A stretch of 7,521 nucleotides of DNA, taken from assembly GCA_937996765.1 (NCBI GenBank), contig CALKUG010000044.1, forward strand, positions 1 to 7,521, in the 5' to 3' direction. This DNA is from an uncultured Ignavibacteria bacterium (GTDB lineage: Bacteria; Bacteroidota; Ignavibacteria; Ignavibacteriales; Ignavibacteriaceae). This document shows positions 1 through 7,491 of this stretch, one piece after another; positions within the stretch are counted from its first letter, which is position 1, and every line of letters begins with the position of its first letter. Below the pieces are notes generated by a model. It had not been told where the DNA came from. It searched no databases and saw nothing but the letters and a program-made list of their open reading frames with translations. The position numbers and the translations under genes are program-made.

Positions 1-845
1 ATAACATCCCTTCAGAAACTATTTTTGGTGAAGCTTCCGAAACATTTAATGGCCGCTTAGCAGAGCCGATTGAAAAAAATCTTGCTCCTTTTTCCGACTT
101 CTTAAAGGCACACTCGGAGTTTGCGTTTGGTGTAGCTACCGATGGCGATGCTGATAGATGCGGTGTTTTGCTCGATGGCGGCACATGGCTCAGTGCCCAA
201 GATACCATTGTGTTGTTAACCGATCACGTTATCAACAATAAAAAAACCGGTGGCGATATTGTTAAAACAAGTTCGGTTACCGGCAAACTTAATTTGTTTA
301 AAAAGAAAAATCGTAAAATTCGTGATGTGCAAGTTGGCTTTAAGTATATAACCGATGAAATGGTAAAAGGCGGAGTTGCCTGCGGCTTTGAAGAAAGCGG
401 CGGCTTTGGCTTTTCTTTCCACATCCCCGAACGCGATGGAATTGCTTCCGCGTTATTGCTCTGCGAGATGTTGGCATACAGTAACTGCAAAACCCTTTCG
501 GAATACTACGCCGAGAAAAAGAAAAAGTTTGGTGAAATCTACTACGATAGAATAGATTATCACTTCGAGCATCCTAACCGTTTAGAGATTCTCCCCCATT
601 TTGCCGCAAGCATTCCGCAAAGTATTGCAGAGTTTAAAGTGCTTGACACACTGAGCTACAACAGTTCGCGCGGTGTTGTTAACGGATTAAAATTTATTCT
701 TGAAGGCGAAGCGCGTTGGCTTCTTCTTCGCTCATCGGAAACAGAACCTATGTTCAGAGTATATGCTGAAGGTAGCTCCGATGCTGAAGTAAAATCACTG
801 TTAGAGCAAGGAATGGCTCTCATTCAATCATATAATAACGAGTAA
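1..845 (+). CDS. Alpha-D-phosphohexomutase (phosphoglucomutase/phosphomannomutase family), C-terminal part, 5' end outside window
   Basis: Interconverts hexose-1-phosphate and hexose-6-phosphate in the cytoplasm. The frame is open from base 3 to the TAA at 843-845, giving 280 residues, roughly the last 55-60% of a family member. Three hallmark loops are visible in the right order. The metal-binding loop TDGDADR lies at 138-158, the sugar-binding loop GFEESGG at 384-404, and the C-terminal phosphate-binding loop RSSETEPMFR at 729-758. The usual SGTEP here reads SETEP; other residues are known at this position in the family, so I do not regard it as inactivating. The domain 1 loop with the phosphoserine is upstream and unseen. 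A TTG at 168 could be mistaken for the start, but the metal loop lies before it in the same frame, so the gene begins outside the window. The HAD gene starts 14 bases downstream, probably in one operon. Glucose, mannose and amino-sugar specificity cannot be separated. Confidence 0.93.
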   Translation, partial: NIPSETIFGEASETFNGRLAEPIEKNLAPFSDFLKAHSEFAFGVATDGDADRCGVLLDGGTWLSAQDTIVLLTDHVINNKKTGGDIVKTSSVTGKLNLFKKKNRKIRDVQVGFKYITDEMVKGGVACGFEESGGFGFSFHIPERDGIASALLLCEMLAYSNCKTLSEYYAEKKKKFGEIYYDRIDYHFEHPNRLEILPHFAASIPQSIAEFKVLDTLSYNSSRGVVNGLKFILEGEARWLLLRSSETEPMFRVYAEGSSDAEVKSLLEQGMALIQSYNNE

Positions 846-859
846 TAGTTTAGAGAAAT

Positions 860-2230
860 ATGAGTACTAAAAAGTTCGTCACTTTAAAAGAGGCACAAGC
901 ATTATTAAAGAAAGCAGGAACTGAGTTTGTTGTAATTCAGAACCCCGGCTTTGTTCACCCTTCGTTTGAGTTGAGTCCACTTGCCCCCAAAATAACCGAA
1001 ACCCGTCCCTACCTTGCAGCAGCAGTTATGGATATGGATGGAACCACCACAACCACAGAAGAAATTTGTATTCACTCACTTGAGTATATGGTTCGTAAAA
1101 TAACGGGCTTACTTAACACCGAAATGTGGCAGGGATTAGATAAAAAGAAAGATTATCCTCACATCATCGGAAACTCAACAACTAAGCATATCGAATACCT
1201 CATCAAAACCTATGGCGATAGAATCCGCCGCAACTGTTTGATAGAGTGGTATCTCTACGCTTCGTTATGGACATTGGTATTTGGGAAAGACGAGAATCGC
1301 AAACACGAAGTTGTTTTAAACCTTATGAGTTTTGGCATTTCGGATATTCTCGAAAAAAACAGATTTATCCAAATGCGCGAGAATCCCAAAACCACTAACG
1401 AAGAATTACGCTCATACACACGCGGTTTAGCTAAAATCTATTCTGAGACTATGAAAGTGGATTCACTAAACGATTACGTGCGTGCAGGTATTGATATTTA
1501 TTATCAACGTTATCACGAGTTGCTCGCTGCAATTGCCGTGGGGCATGTAGATGATGTATTGCATGGTTTTCACTTGCCCGAAGGCAAACACTGGATAGAA
1601 CCCATGCCTGGAATACCGATTTTCCTCGGCTTAGTAAAAGGATTTTTGGGTGCCGATGCCTGGCATCTCGCCGGTCGTCTTATTTCACAATATCAGGAAA
1701 AAGACCCCTCAGCTACATTCAACGTAAAAGATGTTGAGCTTCAACTTCGTAAACTCGGTTTATTTTTTGAAAAAACACCACTAAAAATATCTATCGTAAC
1801 TTCTTCTATCTTTTATGAAGCAGATATTGTTATGAGCGAGGTGTTTAAGGTATTCCGCGAAGAAATTCAGCATTGGGAAATACCTGTAAAGCGTAAGAAA
1901 AAAATTCTCAATCATTTCAAGCATTATAAAGATGTTTACAACGCTTTTGTAACCGCATCCGATTCAAACGAAATACGTTTGAAACCACATCGCGATTTAT
2001 ATTCCATTGCTTTAAATCATCTCAATGTACCCGTTACAGAATTTGATAAAGTAATTGGTTTCGAGGATTCCGAGAGCGGAACCATTGCCATTCGTGCGGC
2101 AGGTATAGGCACAAGTGTTGCCGTTCCTTTTGCACATACTGCAGGACACAATTTAAGTGCTGCTTCACATATTTGCCCCGGCGGTGTTGCCGAGGTACTG
2201 TTAAAACATAATCTATTTCTTTCTATTTAA
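860..2230 (+). CDS. HAD-superfamily sugar-phosphate phosphatase or beta-phosphoglucomutase-like protein with oversized cap
   Basis: A 456-aa cytoplasmic protein with all four HAD motifs. Motif I is DMDGT, with nucleophile D58 and acid/base D60. Motif II is IVTSS (312-316). Motif III is K375 in LKPHRDLY. Motif IV is GFEDSESG with E402/D403. The arrangement around motifs III and IV (KP..LY, then FEDS.SG...A..AGI) is that of the beta-phosphoglucomutase / sugar-phosphatase group. About 250 mostly helical residues lie between motifs I and II, where beta-phosphoglucomutase has a cap of only about 60-70. About 55 residues precede motif I, where typical members begin almost at the motif. The ATG at 860 is the first usable start after the upstream stop, with only a weak purine-rich stretch (AGAGAAA) before it. 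The next Met codons sit at motif I itself, so later starts would destroy it. It follows the mutase by 14 bases and precedes the GH38-like gene by 11. HAD membership is certain; the substrate and the choice between phosphatase and mutase are not. Confidence 0.88.
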   Translation: MSTKKFVTLKEAQALLKKAGTEFVVIQNPGFVHPSFELSPLAPKITETRPYLAAAVMDMDGTTTTTEEICIHSLEYMVRKITGLLNTEMWQGLDKKKDYPHIIGNSTTKHIEYLIKTYGDRIRRNCLIEWYLYASLWTLVFGKDENRKHEVVLNLMSFGISDILEKNRFIQMRENPKTTNEELRSYTRGLAKIYSETMKVDSLNDYVRAGIDIYYQRYHELLAAIAVGHVDDVLHGFHLPEGKHWIEPMPGIPIFLGLVKGFLGADAWHLAGRLISQYQEKDPSATFNVKDVELQLRKLGLFFEKTPLKISIVTSSIFYEADIVMSEVFKVFREEIQHWEIPVKRKKKILNHFKHYKDVYNAFVTASDSNEIRLKPHRDLYSIALNHLNVPVTEFDKVIGFEDSESGTIAIRAAGIGTSVAVPFAHTAGHNLSAASHICPGGVAEVLLKHNLFLSI

Positions 2231-2241
2231 ACGGAAAATAA

Positions 2242-5031
2242 ATGAGACCCGATAAAATATTTCATGTAATCTCGAACACTCACTGGGATAGGGAGTGGCG
2301 TTTTACATTCCAACGTAACAGGCAGATGCTTGTTGATATGATTGATGAAGTGATTGCCATATTACTCCGCAACCCCGAGTACCGTGCATTCCACCTCGAT
2401 TCCCAAACCGCTGTTGCAACCGACTATCTCGAAGCCCGGCCGCATATGCGCAAAACCTTTATTAAACTTGTTCAAAAGAAACGACTGTTTATAGGTCCTT
2501 GGTTTATTCTTCCTGAACAATTTCAAGTTGGTGGCGAAAACCTTATCCGTAACCTCCTTCACGGACATAAAGTCTCAGCCGAATTAGGAAAGACTTCCAA
2601 AATCGGCTACTCCCCTTTTAGCTGGGGACAAATTTCCCAACTCCCTCAGATATACAAAGAGTTTGGTATTGAGTTAATAATGTTCTATCGCGGTATTAAC
2701 TCACTCGATTCCGAAAAAGCTGAATTTATCTGGGAAGGTGCAGATGGTACCCGAGCAATATCCTCACGCTTTTCCACAATGCCGCGTTATAACTTCTATT
2801 TTTACATTTACCGCCCCGCCGTACACAACGAGCAAATCCCTGATGTTGAACACCCTTGGGAAAAAGGCGTTCTTTTCCATTTCGCTGATGGCACCGGTGA
2901 ACACGAAGATTATTACATGAGCCGCTATTACGAAGGTTATCACAAAGAAAACATTAAACCTTCAGTTGAAGCAATTGTTGCTAAACAGGCAGATGACTTT
3001 ACAACCCCCCATTGTGTTTGGATGGAAGGACACGATTCAAGCGGTCCTAACGAAAAAACCGTTCAAATCATCAAAGATATTAAAGAGATTTTCCCGGAAA
3101 TTAATGTAGTGCATAGCACTCTCGAAGATTACGCTAAAGAAGTCTTCTCTTCGGTGGATGAAAGCAAACTCGCGCTTGTTACCGGCGAACGCCGCAGCTC
3201 GCAATACGACTTGCGCAGCGGTAATATGTACGGCTACACCACTTCGGCGCGTATGTACTTGAAGCAAAAGAATTTTGAGACTGAAAAACTCCTGCAATTC
3301 TATGCTGAACCATTTTACACCATTTCCGGCTTATTGGGCAACGATACTAAAACAACATATCTGCCAATGGCTTGGAATTACTTGCTCCAAAACAGTGCAC
3401 ACGATTCCATAGGCGGTTGCTCGCTTGATGCAATACACTGGGATATGATGTGGAGATACAAACAGAGCATTGATATTGCAAGCGGAGTTTTTGAACGTGC
3501 TTGTAAGTTTATTGGTGCGGGAATTGGTAAACCCGAAGATGCAAACGAGCAATTCAACAATGCCGTTGCATACTTAGTAGCCGTAAACCCCACTACTTCT
3601 GAAAATCCAACCGTGGTTGAAGCGCTTATTGATATTCCTGTTAAATCGGATTCAGGTGCGTTTGCGCTACTTACCCCTTCAGGTGAATCACTCCCTGTTC
3701 AGATTCGCGAGAGCGAAAAACTTCAACCTGTGCTCGAGCAACCCATCAACCGCCCAATGTATGTTGAAGTGGTTCGTTATAAAGCTTGGGTACAAATCAG
3801 TTCCATGAAACAATTAGGTTATTCAACCTACGCCATTGTTCCCGTTGCTTCCTCCGAGAAAGAAGAACCTGTTCTTTGCACACTCAAGAAAAAACGCTTT
3901 GTTCTCGAAAACGAATTCTTGAAAGTGCGTATCGAAAGAAATGGCACTCTCACCATAAAGGATAAAACCAGCGGTGAAAAGTATAGGAATTTAGCTTACT
4001 TCCACGACGAAGGCGAAGCCGGACACGCTTGGGTACATAAACCTGTATCACCTACTATGGATACACTTGAATCCAAACCAAAAATTCACTGTATCGAAAA
4101 TGGTCCGCTTTCATCAACCGTTGAAATCAAATTCAAGCTTATTTTGGCACGCACACTCGAAGCTCGGGAAAACGGAACCGTTGATACAGTTCGCGTTCCG
4201 CTTACTCTTCGTGTAACACTTGCTAAAGATACTCGTCGTATTGATTTAAAAGTAATTATGAACAACAAAGCCGAAGACCATCGTTTCAGAATGATGTTCC
4301 CAACCGATGTTGAAAATCCTTTCCACTACGGCGAAGGTCAATTCGATGTGGTTAAACGCTCTGCCGAGAGACCCGACACCAGTAAATGGGTGGAGCAGCC
4401 CATGTACGATTTCCCGATGCATCAATTTGTTGATGTTAACAACAGCTCACGCGGTTTGGCTATAGCGGTTGCCGGACTTAAAGAGTACGAACTACAACCC
4501 GATAAACATTCAACCTTAGCAATTACGTTGTTACGCTCATTCAGATTTATCATAGCGCCCTCTTCGGTTGAAGATTACTCCGACCAAAAGGGCTCTCAGG
4601 TACTTGGAGAGCATACATTCGATCTCTCGATTATACCTCACGCAGGAAATTGGGAGTCGGCAGATATCTACAACGAGTCGCTTCAATTCAACAACAAACC
4701 CGCCTTGTTTGAACTCAGCGATTTACAAGGAGCATCAAACTCAGCCGAGTCGTTCCTATCGTTTAGCAACAAGAATTTCATTTTCTCATCGCTCAAAGTT
4801 GCAGAAGATGGTTCGGGAGATGTTATTCTTCGTGTGTATAACCCCACCGAAAGCGCACAAATCGGCGAGTTCACATTCTTCAAACCCATTGCAAAAGCTG
4901 AAGAAGTTACCATCGAAGAGCTCAGCAAACACAAAATTGCGGTTGCCGAAGAATCAACGGTTACTGTATCAGCAGAGCCAAAGAAAATTATTACCCTGCG
5001 TCTTAAATTAAAGAACGGAGTTACCCAATGA
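2242..5031 (+). CDS. GH38-family protein (alpha-mannosidase / mannosylglycerate hydrolase type) lacking the canonical Asp nucleophile
   Basis: A 929-aa protein with the GH38 architecture: N-terminal catalytic domain (about 5-285), helical middle domain (about 290-420) and C-terminal beta domains (about 440-925). The zinc ligands H14 and D16 (THWDREW), the middle-domain motif SAHDSIGG (H387, D388) and the conserved FYRGI are present. MngB-like strings also run through the beta domains (RIDLKV.MNNKAEDHR, ITLLRS). D265 in the GHD at 263-265 is a candidate acid/base. The segment that normally reads G-Y-x-P-D-S-F-G reads GYSPFSWG (122-129), so the Asp that is both nucleophile and zinc ligand is F126. 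The protein is slightly longer than E. coli MngB (877 aa), partly through an aromatic-rich stretch at about 183-234. It has no signal peptide and enters the catalytic domain at once, so it is cytoplasmic. A weak GGAAAA lies before the ATG. The last bases overlap the GH94 start. Family assignment is firm; activity and substrate are open, and a retaining alpha-mannosidase should not be assumed. Confidence 0.92.
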   Translation: MRPDKIFHVISNTHWDREWRFTFQRNRQMLVDMIDEVIAILLRNPEYRAFHLDSQTAVATDYLEARPHMRKTFIKLVQKKRLFIGPWFILPEQFQVGGENLIRNLLHGHKVSAELGKTSKIGYSPFSWGQISQLPQIYKEFGIELIMFYRGINSLDSEKAEFIWEGADGTRAISSRFSTMPRYNFYFYIYRPAVHNEQIPDVEHPWEKGVLFHFADGTGEHEDYYMSRYYEGYHKENIKPSVEAIVAKQADDFTTPHCVWMEGHDSSGPNEKTVQIIKDIKEIFPEINVVHSTLEDYAKEVFSSVDESKLALVTGERRSSQYDLRSGNMYGYTTSARMYLKQKNFETEKLLQFYAEPFYTISGLLGNDTKTTYLPMAWNYLLQNSAHDSIGGCSLDAIHWDMMWRYKQSIDIASGVFERACKFIGAGIGKPEDANEQFNNAVAYLVAVNPTTSENPTVVEALIDIPVKSDSGAFALLTPSGESLPVQIRESEKLQPVLEQPINRPMYVEVVRYKAWVQISSMKQLGYSTYAIVPVASSEKEEPVLCTLKKKRFVLENEFLKVRIERNGTLTIKDKTSGEKYRNLAYFHDEGEAGHAWVHKPVSPTMDTLESKPKIHCIENGPLSSTVEIKFKLILARTLEARENGTVDTVRVPLTLRVTLAKDTRRIDLKVIMNNKAEDHRFRMMFPTDVENPFHYGEGQFDVVKRSAERPDTSKWVEQPMYDFPMHQFVDVNNSSRGLAIAVAGLKEYELQPDKHSTLAITLLRSFRFIIAPSSVEDYSDQKGSQVLGEHTFDLSIIPHAGNWESADIYNESLQFNNKPALFELSDLQGASNSAESFLSFSNKNFIFSSLKVAEDGSGDVILRVYNPTESAQIGEFTFFKPIAKAEEVTIEELSKHKIAVAEESTVTVSAEPKKIITLRLKLKNGVTQ
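5015..5031 (+). promoter_or_regulatory. Ribosome binding site and ATGA stop/start overlap coupling the GH38-like and GH94 genes
   Basis: GGAG at 5017-5020 stands seven bases before the ATG at 5028, the best Shine-Dalgarno in the window. The ATG shares bases with the TGA stop of the preceding gene (5029-5031), a 4-base ATGA overlap typical of translational coupling. It fixes the GH94 start, since the family-typical N terminus (YGHFSDDKREFIITDPRTP) begins at residue 6 after this Met. Confidence 0.8.
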
Positions 5032-7418
5032 TAGGAAACAAATACGGTCACTTTAGTGACGATAAACGCGAATTTATTATAACCGACCCCCGCACTCCAC
5101 GCCCTTGGTTCAACTATATGTGGAACGATAGGTACATGGGACTCATTTCACACACCGGTGGCGGTTTTTCGTTTTTAGATACCCCGCGCGATAACCGTTT
5201 AACCCGTATGAGATACAACTCATTACCCTGGGATAGACCGGGCAGATACGTTATTGTGAAAGATGTTGAATCGGGTGAATACTGGTCGCTTTCTTGGGCT
5301 CCTACCATCGAAGTAAAATACGACAACTACGAGTGCCGTCACGGGCAGGGTTACACCACCATCAAAACCTCTTATTCAGGAATCGAAGGCGAAATAACCT
5401 ATTTTGTGCCTCGCGATAGCAATTCCGAAATCTGGCGTTGTACGCTTACCAACAAATCTGATAAAGCACGCAAGCTCGAAGTGTATTCCTTTGTAGAGCT
5501 TATGATGGGTAATGCACTCAACGATATTATCAATCAACCCAACGATAAACACTTTACCGATATTCACTTCAACAAAGAACACGAAACACTTGTTGCTACC
5601 CGCCGTTATTGGGTACTGAACAAAAAAGTTTCGGTTGAGCAACCCAACCTCGATTGGAAGTTTAACCTCCTGTTCACCTCCACGCTCCCTGTTTCGGGAT
5701 TTGATGGCTCGTTGGATTCATTTATCGGCAAATGGCGTTCAGAAGCAAATCCTGAATCCATTGAAACCGGTAAAATGAAAAACACCGAAATTACCGCAGG
5801 CGAACCCGTTGCGGCTCTTCAATCTAAACTTACCTTAAAAGCAGGTGCTAAAAAAGATTTTGCGATTGTTACAGGTGTTGCTCCTAAAGAAAAAAATGCT
5901 TTCAAAGACCTGAAATGGACTGCCATGAAGGATATAAAAACCCTTGATGCAAAACTTGAGGCAGTAAAAGCATACTGGAGTAACTTCCTTTCGCACGTTG
6001 AAGTTGGAACCCCCGACGAAGATTTTAACGCCTCGCTCAACGTATGGAATCAATACCAAGCTGCAGTTACATTCGATATGGCTCGTAATTCGGGATATTA
6101 TCACGGCGGTTTGTTATTTGGAACAGGCATGCGCGATCAGTTCCAAGATATCATTGGTATGGTAATAGCCGAGCCAAAAAGAGTGCGCGCACGTTTGCTT
6201 AATGCACTCCGTTTCCAATTCAAAGATGGCTCAACGCTCCACAACTTTTTCAAACTCACCGATTGGGGCGAAAGAACCAACCACTCTGATACCCCGCTTT
6301 GGGTTCCTTTTGGAATAATTGAATACTTGAACGAAACAGGCGACCTCTCATTCTTGGATGAAACCGTAGTGTATCACGATGGCGGCGAAGGAACTGTTTA
6401 CGAGCACATGGTTAAGGCAATTGATTTTGCAATATCTGCAACCTCTGAACGCGGTTTACCAAAAATAATGAACGGCGATTGGAACGACACACTCGATAAA
6501 GTTGGTCCCCGCGGTAAAGGTGAAACGGTTTGGGGAGGATTCTTCCTTGCCTATGTTATCCGTAAAACATTCGAATTACTCGAACTTAAAAACGACACCA
6601 AAGTTATTAAACGTTGGAAACAAGCATATAACACCATTGGTAAAGTTACCAACGAAGTTGCTTGGGATGGCAAATGGTATATCCGTGCTTTTAACGATTT
6701 TGGAGGTCCCCTGGGCACACATAAATCGAAACAAGGCAAGATATTTATCAACTCACAAAGCTGGTCAATTATCTCCGGTTTAGCCCCCCTCGAACGCGCA
6801 GTAGCCACCGCCGAATCTGTTAAAAAGCATTTGGTGAAACCTAACGGCGTTCAGATTTGTTGGCCTTCATACACCGAATTTGTGGAAAACACGGGACTCA
6901 TCTCTCGTTGCGTTCCCGGCAAAAAGGAAAACGGTGCGATATTCAACCATGCCTCCAGCTGGTTTGTTCTTGCACTTCTTATGCTTGGTGATACCGATGA
7001 AGCATACAAAATCTATAAATCAATGCTCCCTGTTAATTCCTCGAAACGCATTGACCGTTACGAAGTTGAACCGTATGTATTTGCCGAATACGTTACATCT
7101 CCCGACCACGAAACCGAAGGTCAGGCGTCGCACTCCTGGTTAACAGGAACCGCAGTTTGGATGTATCGTATTGGCTTAGACCACATATTGGGATTCCGTA
7201 CCTCGATCGGTGGAATTGCATTCCGTCCTAATATACCTTCACATTGGAAAAATGCTTGTGCGGTTCGTAAATTCCGCGGAAAAACAATCAAACTTTCGAT
7301 TGAAAGAAAAGGCCTCGATGCAAAAGTAGTATTTGTAAACGGTAAACAGATTGAACGCGATTTTATCAATCCAGCTGATTACAAAGCAAAAGAATTGTTA
7401 GTGGAAGTGCACATCTAA
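5028..7418 (+). CDS. GH94 inverting glycoside phosphorylase (cellobiose/chitobiose phosphorylase-related), specificity unknown
   Basis: GH94 enzymes cleave a beta-glycoside with inorganic phosphate, inverting the anomeric carbon to release an alpha-sugar-1-phosphate. The 796-aa length matches cellobiose and chitobiose phosphorylases (about 800 aa). The N-terminal beta-sandwich shows the family opening (YGHFSDDKREF, TDPRTPRPW, GGGFSF) and YECRHGQGY. The (alpha/alpha)6 domain carries GMRDQFQD (R369, D370), DWND (484-487, probably with the general acid at D487), KENGAIFNH (H641) and SWLTGTA (T706-G707). The last two match the phosphate-binding residues of the phosphorylases, so phosphorolysis is more likely than hydrolysis. 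Several catalytic-domain strings (RDQFQD, NGDWND..DKVG followed by GKGETVW, VWMYRIGLDHILG) look more like the GH94 domain of cyclic beta-1,2-glucan synthases than like cellobiose phosphorylase. There is no signal peptide, so it is cytoplasmic. It is coupled to the GH38-like gene and ends the operon. An alpha-sugar-1-phosphate product would suit the mutase at the left edge. Glc, GlcNAc or other donors cannot be decided. Confidence 0.93.
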   Translation: MIGNKYGHFSDDKREFIITDPRTPRPWFNYMWNDRYMGLISHTGGGFSFLDTPRDNRLTRMRYNSLPWDRPGRYVIVKDVESGEYWSLSWAPTIEVKYDNYECRHGQGYTTIKTSYSGIEGEITYFVPRDSNSEIWRCTLTNKSDKARKLEVYSFVELMMGNALNDIINQPNDKHFTDIHFNKEHETLVATRRYWVLNKKVSVEQPNLDWKFNLLFTSTLPVSGFDGSLDSFIGKWRSEANPESIETGKMKNTEITAGEPVAALQSKLTLKAGAKKDFAIVTGVAPKEKNAFKDLKWTAMKDIKTLDAKLEAVKAYWSNFLSHVEVGTPDEDFNASLNVWNQYQAAVTFDMARNSGYYHGGLLFGTGMRDQFQDIIGMVIAEPKRVRARLLNALRFQFKDGSTLHNFFKLTDWGERTNHSDTPLWVPFGIIEYLNETGDLSFLDETVVYHDGGEGTVYEHMVKAIDFAISATSERGLPKIMNGDWNDTLDKVGPRGKGETVWGGFFLAYVIRKTFELLELKNDTKVIKRWKQAYNTIGKVTNEVAWDGKWYIRAFNDFGGPLGTHKSKQGKIFINSQSWSIISGLAPLERAVATAESVKKHLVKPNGVQICWPSYTEFVENTGLISRCVPGKKENGAIFNHASSWFVLALLMLGDTDEAYKIYKSMLPVNSSKRIDRYEVEPYVFAEYVTSPDHETEGQASHSWLTGTAVWMYRIGLDHILGFRTSIGGIAFRPNIPSHWKNACAVRKFRGKTIKLSIERKGLDAKVVFVNGKQIERDFINPADYKAKELLVEVHI

Positions 7419-7456
7419 AAAAAGAGAACGTGCTCCCGTAAGCAACCATTAAAAGC

Positions 7457-7491
7457 AAAATGCCCCGAGCAAACTCGGGGCATTTTTTTTT
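7457..7491 (+). terminator. Rho-independent terminator at the end of the operon
   Basis: A perfect 9-bp GC-rich stem, TGCCCCGAG (7461-7469) with CTCGGGGCA (7474-7482), closes a CAAA loop and is followed by nine T residues (7483-7491). The four A bases at 7457-7460 can extend the stem against the T run. It lies 38 bases after the GH94 stop and is the only strong hairpin of this type between or after the genes. This supports a single transcript ending here. The A-tract on the left is short, so termination in the opposite direction would be weaker. I see no gene or signal in 7419-7456 or in the last 30 bases. Confidence 0.93.

Noticed and set aside
738..740. Glu in place of Gly in the mutase phosphate-binding loop (SETEP for SGTEP) as a sign of lost activity.
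   Set aside because: This position varies in the family (for example SNTEP and SQTEP forms are known to me), and the Arg, Ser, Thr, Glu and Pro of the loop are retained.
168..845. A possible separate short gene starting at the TTG at 168.
   Set aside because: The same frame is open to the left edge, and the TDGDADR metal-binding loop lies just upstream at 138-158, so this is simply the inside of the truncated mutase gene.
2608..2631. A frameshift or pseudogene as the explanation for the missing GH38 nucleophile.
   Set aside because: The reading frame is uninterrupted over 929 codons, and family-like residues lie immediately on both sides (KIGY before, GQISQLPQIY after). A local frameshift would have scrambled them.
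4568..5011. A 147-codon open frame on the + strand inside the GH38-like gene.
   Set aside because: It lies wholly within a well-supported gene in another frame, its translation is low-complexity Ser/Arg/Lys-rich with no recognisable motif, and it has no ribosome site of its own.
4683..5051. A 122-codon open frame on the - strand across the GH38-like/GH94 junction.
   Set aside because: It is antisense to conserved coding sequence, shows no family motif and no initiation signals, and is a codon-bias shadow like the other minus-strand frames in the window.
7419..7456. A small RNA, attenuator or operator between the last stop codon and the terminator.
   Set aside because: Only a weak partial palindrome (ACGTGCTCCCGT) is present, with no second stem or conserved element, so it is best read as a short 3' untranslated stretch.
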